A stretch of 64,000 nucleotides of DNA. Origin: Citrus sinensis. Its lineage: Eukaryota; Streptophyta; Magnoliopsida; Sapindales; Rutaceae. The notes under the pieces are model-generated. The model did no database searches. It had not been told where the DNA came from and was given only the letters and a program-made list of their open reading frames with translations. The stretch covers positions 21,954,501 to 22,018,500 of the forward strand of contig NC_068561.1 of NCBI RefSeq assembly GCF_022201045.2, in the 5' to 3' direction. The translations under genes and the position numbers were made by a program. Shown piece after piece: positions 1-10,491 of the stretch (positions within the stretch are counted from its first letter, which is position 1; each line of letters begins with the position of its first letter).

Positions 1-877
1 CTCACATTATCAATCGACTCAATCAAATTCTGTCATAGATTCCCAGATTAAAATCATTAAACAGTGGTAGGTAGCTAGCTCACTCTCAACCAATTACTCT
101 TTTGTTATTAAGATGAAAAGAGGAAGGTACCTTAACAAACAAATTTGCTACTCCACTTTTCCTAGCATCAGGATCACGGCACGACCATGAAATCCTTAGC
201 ATTTTGCCATGGAGCTGAGTGTGATTCTTTACCTCAATTGCTCGAATAGCTAGTTAACAAAGAAGGGAGTAAATGTTTCAACTAAAGGAGAAATTAAAGA
301 AAAATCACCATGAAATTCTTAGCAATTTTTTTGTTTTCTTTTGGTCAATACATAAATCAAAACGCCTCTCAATTTCTTCCCAAGTAAAGAAAAATCTAAT
401 AGTATCAAAAATACTATCTGTTTCCTTTACAGCGTTGGAAAAAGATAATCACAAGAATCTATCAATTACATTTCCTTTCCTTTTCCCACACTTTTACTAG
501 CAGCCAAACAACACTAAACAAATAAATAAAATTAATAAATGCGAAAACAAGCATCACTACCAAATACCATATTCAACTAAGAAAGAGGAAATGCAACATG
601 ATAAATCTGATGATTATAAATGAAATAAAAATGAATAAAGAGGAAATGCTAGTATCGAAAAAATAATTATCGTTATGATACCATCGTGTGGGGAGAGGAA
701 GTTAACGTAACCGTAACAGGTGGACCTGCCAGTGGTGGAGTCTTTACAGACACGAACGGAAGCAAGGCTCTTGAATTCAGAGAATGCGTCAAAGAGCTCA
801 CCGTCCGTTACGTCCGGGTGCAGGTCACCTACATAAAGCGAGGCTGGTGTCGTGGCCGTCGGTGGAACCACCGCCAT
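1..877 (-). CDS. Poly(A)-binding protein, 5' part (runs off the window)
   Basis: This is the N-terminal part of a cytoplasmic poly(A)-binding protein, which coats the mRNA poly(A) tail through RRM domains and supports translation and mRNA stability. Exons read on the minus strand are 877-682, 249-131 and 29-1 (partial). Splice sites are canonical (GATG|GTATC, AG|CTATTC, AAG|GTACC, CAG|AATTTG) and codon phase is kept throughout. Residues 1-65 begin MAVVPPTATTPASLYVGDLH, with the RNP2 motif LYVGDL and the RNP1-like CYGYVNF of RRM1. Exon 2 gives the family-typical stretch KMLRISWSCRDPDARKSGVA followed by NLFVK. Exon 3 gives NLIESIDNV, the start of RRM2. The short N-terminus before RRM1 is normal for some plant paralogues. 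The remaining RRMs and the C-terminal MLLE domain lie outside the window, so the paralogue cannot be assigned. Confidence 0.93.
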
Positions 878-2053
878 TATCCCTTATCACAACCACAATA
901 ACGTCCACAATTAAAACAACGGCGTCGTTTTTTATTTCTACTATTATTGTTTCTGAAAGCTCTTGATTGATTGATCGATGGAGTGAAGAGAGAATGGGGG
1001 GGCGTTGGGCGTTGTATGAACTTTGATGTATGCTGTCTACTGTTGAGAGAATTTTTGCATGAACGTAAAGTATTAAATGCGCCAGGGTCACGCGCCTGTT
1101 CTGAGCATTTGAAGCAACTTCCTGGTTTTTACCTGCTTATCCGGTTAACTCCTTTTTCTATATATTAATTATAAAAAATTTCACATTTTTTTAATAAAAA
1201 GTAATAATTATCATATGTTTGGGATAAAAAAATTATTTATCATGAATCAGGATCCTCAAATTCAATGCTTTTTTTCCCTAATATACAAGTTATTTTCTAA
1301 TGTTTCAAGAATAAACATATCGTTATGATTTAAATCGTTATGATGTCTTTTTTCAATTACGCTTGTAGGGAATTATTCTCATGATTGTACATATCTCAAA
1401 AATAGAGACTAACAGAGTAAAAAAAATTTTATATCTCCAAATAAACATAAATATTAAATATTAATGAAAGGTGGTTTGATTATTCATTACTAAAACATTA
1501 TAAGTCTGCATGTAACATTTAAGAAAAATTTTGGTGCTATCAGTTTCTCAATCCTATCAATTATTTTAATTTTTTTATTTGTGTAAAACATAGCAAATCC
1601 AATATTAAATATGCATATTCATAAAATGGATGGGCAGTCCAGTTTTTTTAGTCTAATAAAATTTAAATAGATTGAAATCTTGATAATTTCAAGCTAAATT
1701 TGGCTATATCTACTATAATAAAATTTATTGTTTTGAACTAAAACATCCATGATTTAGATTATATAAATACAATGTTAGATGTTCTTGTTGAAAAGATATT
1801 GTTAGAATTTGAAATGGAATTTACAAATATTATTAACTCAAAATATTTATTATAGATCATTTAAACATTAAAGCTTTTTGTAACGGTGCACCATAGCCAG
1901 TTAGAAACAATATTGTAGAAAAGATACTAGGTATTTGCTCATCTCAATTTGCTTATAGTGTTGTATACGTTGAGATTCTTAATCGAAAAATAAATAAAAT
2001 AATTCATATTATTTAATTTGCAAAATTGTGCAAATTTTGTTTCAAATAGGTTG

Positions 2054-2305
2054 CACGTGCCACGTGATATCTGGTGAAACTAGCTAAACCAGTAAACGGT
2101 TAAGTAATGGAATTTGGCAATGCAATGCCCATGTGCTTTATTTGGTTACACACGTGTGTAAAAGGAAAGTCCAGAGAGGGCTGTGATCTAAGTGACTGCT
2201 TCAAAGTTAACGAGGCAGCGGTTCACTCTGGTTTCGCGGTGATTTATCGGCATCGTACACAGCCATAACTTACCCAAAGACTCTGCCCTCTTTGACGGAC
2301 ACGTG
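2054..2305. promoter_or_regulatory. Cluster of four CACGTG (G-box/ABRE-type) sites
   Basis: Perfect CACGTG palindromes occur at 2054-2059, 2061-2066, 2151-2156 and 2300-2305. Two are extended palindromes (ACACGTGT). This hexamer is bound by plant bZIP and bHLH factors, and ABA-response elements share the ACGT core. The surrounding 300 bases are richer in G+C than their flanks. The nearest gene is PABP, whose start codon is about 1.2 kb away on the minus strand; CTNNBL1 lies 3.6 kb to the right. The cluster could be a distal PABP element, the promoter of an unseen transcript, or the relic of a promoter whose gene is lost. Confidence 0.5.
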
Positions 2306-2725
2306 TCATTTCCTCAACCGATATGGCAATATCAGTATATCTTTCCCTTCTCTGGTTTTTGCTGGTAAATGATTATTTAGAAATTTCTGTCATGAAGAAA
2401 AAGTTTATTGTTGTCCATTCGATTAAATAGAGAAATTTCCACCCTTAATCGTTAATAGATTAATTACTTAATCGATTATTTTTGTAATAAATAAATAATT
2501 AAATTCTTAGGTGTCCTGAAAGATCTAACCGAATGATTTTCAAACAGTTTTATTTGATCGACCATCTAAGTTTGAATCATAAAAAAATAAAAAGTTAAAA
2601 AAGAAATTTATACTCAAAAATTTCTTAAGTACTCCTAGAGCCTAAAATGCTCCAAAAACATAAAAAAAACCTTCTCAATAAGTAATAATTTTTTGCTCTA
2701 ATTATTCTTAAGAGTGCAAGAAAGG

Positions 2726-3762
2726 GCTGAGCGTTTGGTTCAGTTCGATTTTATAGGTAAAAACCGAACGGTTTAAATTTTTATGAACCGAATACATAAA
2801 CCGATCGGTTCATAAAATTTTATTTTAAAAATTAAAAAAAAAAGAAAAAGAAAAGAAAAATCGCTAAAACTTAATATATACCCTACTTCCTTATTTCTAA
2901 AACGCACAACTCAGCTCTCTCTCTCTCTTTCTCTCGCCTCGCCCTCTCACGCAGCAGCGCTCACTCTCATTCTCTCCGTCTCTCTCTCTCAATCCCGCTG
3001 CCGTCAGCACCGCCTGTCCGAGTTTCCTCAACAACTCAACTTTCGGCAGGCCCAACCGTCGTTGGCTGCGGCACCTTGTCCTCAGCCGCATTCCAACGTC
3101 AGTAAAGCTGAGGTCTTCCCTCAAATTTCGGCTGAAGTGTTTTTTTTTTTTTGTTGCATAATTTTTGGTTACTGAAATTTACGTGTTTAAGGAATTTTTG
3201 TTGTGTAAATCTTGTGTTTATTAGTAGTTTTAGTTAACGTTTTTTCTATTTATTTATTTTGGGAAATTAGTTCGTAGAAATTTCATGTGAAAGAAAAATC
3301 AATGTTTGTTTGTTTGTTATTGCAGTGATTTCGGTATTTTAAGTTTTTAACTTAATTAAGACTGGGGTCTGGGAAAATAAGAAACTTTGGGGGTGTGATT
3401 TCTTTGAACGTTTGTTGTTAGAAATTTTCACGTGATTGTCTCCTTCACTTTCACTGTTGTTTTGTATCCCCTGATGAGGAAAACTTGCAATCATATACAA
3501 TATGCTATGCCAATGCTCTTGCTTTTTTTGTATTCTTTGTTTATATCTGTTCTTTAATGGGGGAAGTAGATTCTATTCTTCTTCTGTTCTTCACTCTGCT
3601 TCACGAATCTGTAGAACCGAACCTAAACCGAACTGAAATTTAAAATTGACCCGAATCGAATCAAAATATTTCGGTTCGGTTCTAAATTTTGGTTCGGCTT
3701 CGGTTCATATTATTTGAAACCGGATCGGTTTAGATAAGTCGGATACTCCCCAGCCGTAGGTA
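2726..3762. mobile_element. hAT-like non-autonomous element, degenerate
   Basis: The left end reads AGGGCTGAGCGTTTGGTTC and the right end, reversed, reads ACGGCTGGGGAG. Both subterminal regions are full of AACCGAAC/CGGTTCGGTT repeats in both orientations, a pattern common in plant hAT elements. The interior has a CT-rich block (2914-2996) followed by T-rich, intron-like sequence, resembling the 5' leader of a lost transposase gene. No transposase ORF and no clean 8-bp target duplication are visible, so the ends are approximate. Confidence 0.45.
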
Positions 3763-4119
3763 TGCTCAACTGAAATTCACAAGTACAATTCGATGTAAAA
3801 GCCATAATTAAAGTCAAACACAGAAATTACATGCAAAAGAAAAAGAAACATTATTTAATTTTTATTTTGTTTCGAAATTTGGATGAAAGATTCGATGATT
3901 TTGGATATTGTACTCTCTCCTAAAAATTGATTGTGATGGACGATTGCATGCAACTATTTAAAATATTTTATTAAATTAAAGTAATTTATAAGAATTATAG
4001 GGCTCTTTCTCCTTTTCGCATAATTTGAACTAGGAATATGTTTATCCCAAGTTGATGTTAGTTAGATGGTTTTTCAACCCGAAATAATGATATAAAATGT
4101 TAATTATAATAATTTTTAT

Positions 4120-5005
4120 GGATTAATTTCATATTACTCCTTAATTTGGGGTTCACCTACATTGCAAAGGTTGTACCAAACCTCGGATTTTATTTTTTGT
4201 GATTTAACTGATGTTAAGTTTTACTGAGCACCTTATACTCCTTTTTTATTCATAAGATATTCAGAAACATTACAGTATTTTCAACTAATATAAATAAAAA
4301 GACAACAACACCCTTAAATTTCTCTTTCCTCTCATCTTCGTCGCCATCATCATCACACTCCTCACCTTCATCTTCCTCCATCGATATCATCTTCACCTAT
4401 ATCTTCGCATATTTTAAGAAGAAGCTAATATTATTTTGCTTTCAGATCTAAAATCAGCAAAACCCATAAAAGGAAGAAGAATAAGAAAATCATATTTTAC
4501 TTTTAGATTCAAAATCAACAAAATCCCTAAAAAGAAGAAGAAGAAGATATTATTGTATTTTTTGATCCAAAGTCGGCAAAATCTCTGAAAAAAACACGAT
4601 CTTGAGGTTTAAATTGACATCAATAAACCCGCTTCATACTTCTTAACATAAATTATTTCCGACCTAAAAAAAACCACACTACCAAAGACCTAGCTTTATT
4701 CCAAAGTCTACCCATCAATTCCACTAATCCGATCTCTTTCTCCCTACTTCGACAACAATGGATTTTGTTTGCTGAAGTTGTTGCTGAAAGGATAATTTGT
4801 TGCTGAAGTTGTTCCCTTATCAATTTTCTTCAACATTTGTCAGGAAGGGTAATTTTGTCCTTCTAAGACTTGTAAACAAATTGTAAATGAAGGGAAAACA
4901 AAGGTGCTCAAGTAAATTTGACAGTAGTCAAATCATAAAAAACAAAAGTTGGGACACTGTATAACTGTTGCAACATAGGCGGGTCCTTAAATTGATTATC
5001 TTTAA
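4120..5005. mobile_element. Non-autonomous DNA transposon with ~90-bp inverted ends
   Basis: The region around 4130-4240 and the reverse complement of 4900-5000 can be aligned. Both run through a CCTTAA(A)TT start, a CACCTA(C/T)(A/G)TTGCAA block, then TTTTTTGTGATTTAACTG versus TTTTTTATGATTTGACTA, and end in GAGCACCTT. The interior has no transposase. It contains a CATC/TTC-rich stretch at 4325-4400 and purine-rich repeats at 4470-4560. The terminal repeats are diverged and no target duplication could be read, so the family (Mutator-like or other) is open. Confidence 0.5.
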
Positions 5006-5946
5006 ATCTTTTTCTTTTCTTTTGAAATGACAAAAATGATTTCATCAACTATTCATACTTTTCTTTCATCGTTTGAACAAAAATGGAGTAAAAATAATAA
5101 CGATCTAAGAAGCTAGCTGCAATATGTATGTGGGTTAATTTTAAATTACTCCTGCATAAATTGATTAGTTTTAAATCATTTCCTTTATTTTTTAAAAATT
5201 TAATTTACTCTCTATCTTTATATGAAGATAAAAAAAAATCCAATCCATCGCATTTATTCTTTTTCTTTAGTATAAAAATTGAATAACTTGAGATTTAAAG
5301 AAAAATTATTTAAAAATTATCAATTTACGAGTAGAGTAATTTAGAATATACTCTAAGTTTGTTGATTATAATTTTATAATTATACAATTATCTCATGATT
5401 GCTTTCTTTATTTATCATCATGGAATTAGAATCAATTTTCTTGTCTTGGACCATTATTATCATTTAACACTAATGGAGTTTTTTTCAGAAGGGATTATAA
5501 GTTCTTAAGATTTATTGAATTAATTATTTTAAAGATAAGATTTGAATAATGTTTGATTTAGAGAAAGATGAAAGAAACATTAAAAAAAAAAAAATTACGA
5601 GTGCGGATTATTGGTTCTTCTTTATTTCTCTCATCATCTTTATCCGCACTTAACATTTTTTATTTTAATTGGTTCGTGTATTCTTATTTCTCTCTGGATT
5701 TCGAAGAAACCATCGGACTCTACTTTTTTAAATAGACCCCCACATGTCATCGATCATTGCTTTGCTGGCCAAACTAGATAGCTATTGAAAGGGTTTACGT
5801 ACCTATTCCCAAAACATTAAGGTATAACGTGTATTAAAGTAACCTTAGGGGTATAAATGTTATTTTGTATTTTAATTTGCTGGTTCTCCACTCTCCAGAA
5901 GCAGAGAACCTGCTGTTTCGTGAGTACTGTGTGGCAGGGTATAGAA

Positions 5947-8900
5947 ATGGAAAGCGGCCGCAAACGGAGACGAACCGACGCCGTTCTATCGAACGGCAAC
6001 GACAAGATCGACCCTTCTCTTCTAGAAGCCCTCGAGAAATCCCAATCAAGCGTGGAAGCACTCGACCTACGCACCGTGAAGAAGCTGGTGCTATCCTTCG
6101 AGCGACGTCTCAAAGAAAACATAGAGGCGCGTCTCAAATACCTCGACCAGCCCGAGAAATTCGCCGACACCGAAGTCGACCTACACGAGGAACTCGAGAA
6201 GCTCAAAGTCCTCGCCGGTGGGCCCGAGCTATACCCCGACGTCGTGAATCTGAACGTCATCCCTTCCATCCTCGGCCTCCTCTCTCACGACAACACCGAC
6301 ATTGCAATCGATGTCGTTCACTTGTTGCAAGACCTGACCGACGAGGACGTGCTGGAGGATAACGACGAACCCGCCCGCGTGCTGGTCGACGCCTTGATCG
6401 AGAACAACGTCTTAGAATTATTGGTTCAGAATTTACAGAGGCTATCGGATGCTGATTCGGACCCGGATGAGATGGCGGCTGTGTATAACACTCTGGCTAC
6501 GATTGAGAATTTGATTGAGGTTAAACCCTCGGTTGCAGAACTGGTTTGTGAGAGGACGAAGTTGCTGAGGTGGTTATTAGGGAAGATTAAGGTGAGGGAA
6601 TTTGATAGCAACAAGCAGTATGCGTCAGAGATTTTGGCGATTTTGTTGCAGAATAGCACGGCGAATCAGAAGAGGTTGGGGCAGATGAACGGTGTGGATG
6701 TGCTTCTTCAGGCTGTGGCAATGTACAAGTCGAAGGATCCTAAGACTTCCGATGAGGAGGAGATGTTGGAGAATCTTTTTGACAGCTTGTGTTGTGTGTT
6801 GATGCCTTTGGAGAATAAGGAGAGGTTTGTAAAGGCCGAAGGTGTTGAGTTGATGATTATTATTATGAAGCAGAAGAAATCTGCTTATGCTTCTGCTATC
6901 AGGGCACTTGATTTTGCCATGACCAAGTATCCACCTGCTTGTGAACGATTTGTTGATGTTTTGGGCTTGAAGACCGCCTTTGCTGCTTTTATGGGTAAGG
7001 CAAGTTCCTTATTGCCCTTTCCACCCTCCGCCATCTCTGTTTGTTGTCTCAGTTTCATTTGAGTAGTCTTTTCTGTTGCATTGTGAATAAGGGTGTAAAC
7101 ATTACTGTTGAATGTTTAACATTAATATGATTTTGGCATTATGTTGCTTAGATTCCTGTGAACAAGAAGAACAAGAAAGAGCGGTACCAAGAGGAGTTAG
7201 AAGAGCGCCTTGTGTCCCTAATTGCATCATTATTTGGTAAGCAGGCAAGTGAAACACCTCAAGCGTTTTCATTTCGGGGTATTTGTCATGTGAGGGACAA
7301 GGGACATTATTTTCAAGAGTTTATATGTTTAACAGTCTGGTATAGTGATATTCAGCTGGCCCAAATCTGTTTACTGATTAATACATTCTTGTGAGGAGAT
7401 AAGATTTATGTCTATTGAATTTGCATGGTCTTTTGATTGTAAACATTTTATTTGTATACATGTGATATTGCTGTGTGATTTCTCATCATAATGGTTGATG
7501 CAATTTAATGGCACGGTGCTACAATTACAGGTGGAATTTTGAGGGGCTCTCGAAGAGAAAGATTGCTAAGTAAATTCGTAGAAAATGAATGTGAGAAGAT
7601 TGACCGTCTCATGGAGCTGTATATGAGGTAACTTTAATTCATTTGTCATCCAGCCTATTGATCGATTCGTTTCCGTGTTTTTCTCTTAAAAATTACATGT
7701 CACAACTCACAAAAAGGGCACTGCTTTATTTCTGTTTGAAGAGTAAATGCACCACTACTACGTGCCTTTCTTTTCTTTCTGCACTGAGATCAACAAATCA
7801 TAAATAGGTTTTTGGTCACACCTGTGGGCAGGTTGGTATATGGTTCACAAATTGTGTTTGCTTCTGATGTAATTAAGTCATGATCCAGGTATTCTGATAG
7901 AGTTAGAGCAGAGACTGATCGACTGAATGAGCTTGAACTTGATGATCTAGAGGTATTTTTTTAATGAATCTTGTAGTCTTTGTACCTTACTTCCATATTG
8001 AAATTACTTATGCAGCATTTCTTTTTGTTTTGTAGATGGATGAAGAAGAAAAGTACAATCGGAAGCTAGAATCTGGACTATACACTCTTCAGGTTTGGAT
8101 TGTTATGTGAATTCCTTGTCAATTATATCAGTCAAATCTGGTATTGGATGGACTAGCACAAGTTAATAGTTACACATATTGCAGTTGCAATTGGTAGCTA
8201 TTACCAGATAGATCTTATTAATGGTGCGACAAGATATTATTTTTTATCTTTTAGGAAACTGTTAGTATAGGCAAATGGTTAGCTAACTTGTGTTGTTGTA
8301 GAAACTTGTAAAATCCACCACAGTAACCCCATTAGAACCTAAGGAAGTCATATCTAAAGTAATCACACTTCCAGCTTCTTCAGTGAATTTAGTGCTGTTG
8401 GGGTAGTTCCTTAATAGATGGTTTGGCATATATTTGAGGTTGTCCTTTTTTTTTTTTGGGTTAATCAAATCAGAAGTACATGATTTTCTAAAGCTTTGTG
8501 CTTTCAATCATCAGTGGTATTAATTCTTTGTGTGTGAACCTGCAGTTAATTGCTGTTATTCTGGGTCATCTCTGGTGCTCTGAGTAAGTATAAGTTAAAT
8601 TTAAAATTTACTCATATCTCTTCATTGAAGGAGCTTCATGTGTAGCCCAGGTCTTTTTTAATTTTTGAGTATTGTGCAGGCAACCTCAAATGAGAACAAG
8701 AATTGAGCTACTACTCAAGCAGCAGAAGCTTACAAAGAAGGACGTTAAAGATATACTTCAGGTACATGGGTTGTAACTGATGGATTTTCAGGTTACGATT
8801 TGTGGACGCAGTAATTATTGTCACATTTCACCTCACAAGCTTGTCGTCGTACATGACCAAATGTATCTTAGCCTTTTTTAAAAAAATATTTGTTCTTATT

Positions 8901-9224
8901 TCTAGAAAGAAGGTATAATACTTTAATAATGCTAAACATCTTGGTTCGTGAAAAAGCCAGTTTATCATATATCTACTCGATAATTCTTGACATTCATTTT
9001 GTGTGGTCAGATATGCTAAGCTCCTGACCTTTTTTAAAATTGTAGTGTGAGTTGTGTGCTTGATGTGCTTTAATCTGCAAATGTTAAGTTACACTTATCC
9101 TACTGCATATTCTTCCTATTGAAAATCGCAGGAATATCACGACAACATTGGTGACTTGGATGGACCGGAGGAGAAGGAGCGTGCACAAGCAAGGATTCAG
9201 AAATTCATATCAGCTTTTGGATGA
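5947..9224 (+). CDS. CTNNBL1: Beta-catenin-like protein 1 (CTNNBL1) homologue, splicing-associated
   Basis: CTNNBL1 is a nuclear armadillo-type protein associated with the Prp19/CDC5L spliceosomal complex. Exons are 5947-6999, 7152-7236, 7531-7627, 7889-7952, 8036-8092, 8546-8583, 8680-8761 and 9132-9224, giving 522 residues (the human protein has about 560). The first exon alone encodes 351 residues. The start at 5947 was chosen because MESGRKRRRTDAV carries the basic nuclear-localisation cluster; the 30 in-frame residues upstream look like leader. Family signatures include HEELEKLKVLAGGPELYPDV, HLLQDLTDEDV and the C-terminal YHDNIGDLDGPEEKERAQAR. Intron 1 uses a GC donor (AAG|GCAAGT); all other introns are GT-AG. 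It lies tail to tail with the MGST3 gene. Confidence 0.96.
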
Positions 9225-10491
9225 TCGTTCTAGCTGTGGAAAACTATGAGAATATGTATGGTTTAGGGTTTTGGAATTACAAATTTGTCAGTGGTGTTTT
9301 TACCGCTGTAGAGCCTTAAATTAATATGCTGGTAAAAGCAATTTCAAAGTGATCTTGATGTTCCTTTTAAGTTCTCATCCAAACAAAAGTGATATAAGAT
9401 TATGTAGGAACTTTGCATCTCCTTCTTGTCGTCTGAAGATAGATGTTCATTTTGTTGATAATTGATGAAAAACACTTCGCAGTCTCTCCACCCCTCTGGT
9501 CCGAATAAAAGTTTATTGACGATGGGCAGGCGAGGTGACTAATTAAGTAGCTAATCAGTTCGATCTAAGATCTTACTTTTAATTTCACAGGTTTTTTTTT
9601 TTTCTTGTTTTGAATTATGTTACATATGGACAACCGCGATCTGGCATGAATCTGCCCTTTTCATTACAGTCGGTTCTAAAAAACTTTCTTAAACTATCAA
9701 AACGAAAACAAAGAATAAGGAAAATGGTAAATATCAAGAAGGTAGGGAGAATGATGAGAGAGGTGTGTTTCTATTAACTTTTTTTATTTTTTAAAATATT
9801 AAAGGCTGGGAGATAGTGGGATGCTGCTGTTTCTCATCTTTCTCTCAGCCTTCTCTATGTTTAGTAGCACTTCGAGGAACATCGATTGTAATGAATAGAA
9901 ACAGAAAGAAATATTTGCCCATACATACTCTTTCGCAATTGTTTGTTGATTCGCTTTCGGCAAAAGTAAATCGTTATATTTATTCTAAAAAGTGGATAAA
10001 TACAAAAACAAAATTTCCAATAAATAGTTCATTTTCATGTTTCAATCAACCCAGAAAAGTTTCCTGAATTATTTCAGAGGATGGGAAGCACCTAATATTG
10101 TAAATGAATGCATAAACACAATACATAAAAGCAATAAATATACATGTATCATTATTGTCATCCAACTTCAGAAGGTAAAATCCTCAACATTTTATTTCAA
10201 AAAAAGAAATCCTCAAGACAATTAGTCGCTTCAAAACAATGTGCGATGTACTTCCAAACTACACGTTATTTAATGACAATGATCTCTAATGACAACAGTG
10301 TCAACTATGAGCTTATGCTTGCGCCATGCAGCAAAGTGATTAGAGTATGTCACCGGAGTTTGACAAAATTTCAGCATGTAGTTTTGCTACCAACACAAAA
10401 ACATAAAACTGCTACCAGAGAAATAGAGAATAAAAAAGGTGGGTAGAGGGAAAGCGAGTCCCATGCAAAAGAAAGGATGAACTACAAGTGT
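9225..10491. other. 3' flanks of two convergent genes
   Basis: This stretch separates the stop codons of CTNNBL1 (plus) and MGST3 (minus) and should hold both 3' UTRs. An AATAAA lies near 9505 on the plus strand. Reading frames of 60-100 codons here, in either direction, resemble nothing known and have AT-driven composition. No repeat stands out. Confidence 0.6.

Larger units (their letters stand above)
878..5946. other. Intergenic region between PABP and CTNNBL1
   Basis: These 5 kb contain no protein-coding exon I can support. The first kilobase is the PABP upstream region, with a possible TATA sequence (minus strand) near 1155-1165. A dense G-box cluster lies at 2054-2305, a hAT-like relic at about 2726-3762 and an element with long inverted ends at about 4120-5005. 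A short AT-rich foldback may occupy about 5131-5357, with similar but diverged arms. The last 600 bases before CTNNBL1 are AT-rich, with a weak stem formed by GAGTGCGGA (near 5599) and TCCGCACTT (near 5643). Confidence 0.6.

Noticed and set aside
2897..3124. 75-codon minus-strand frame with an Arg/Glu-rich sequence
   Set aside because: It is produced by the CT-rich tract and lies inside a hAT-like element. No homology was recognised.
5857..5946. N-terminal extension of CTNNBL1 (30 codons upstream, in frame)
   Set aside because: The hydrophobic, Cys-rich sequence does not resemble the family, and the MESGRKRRRTD start carries the expected basic cluster.
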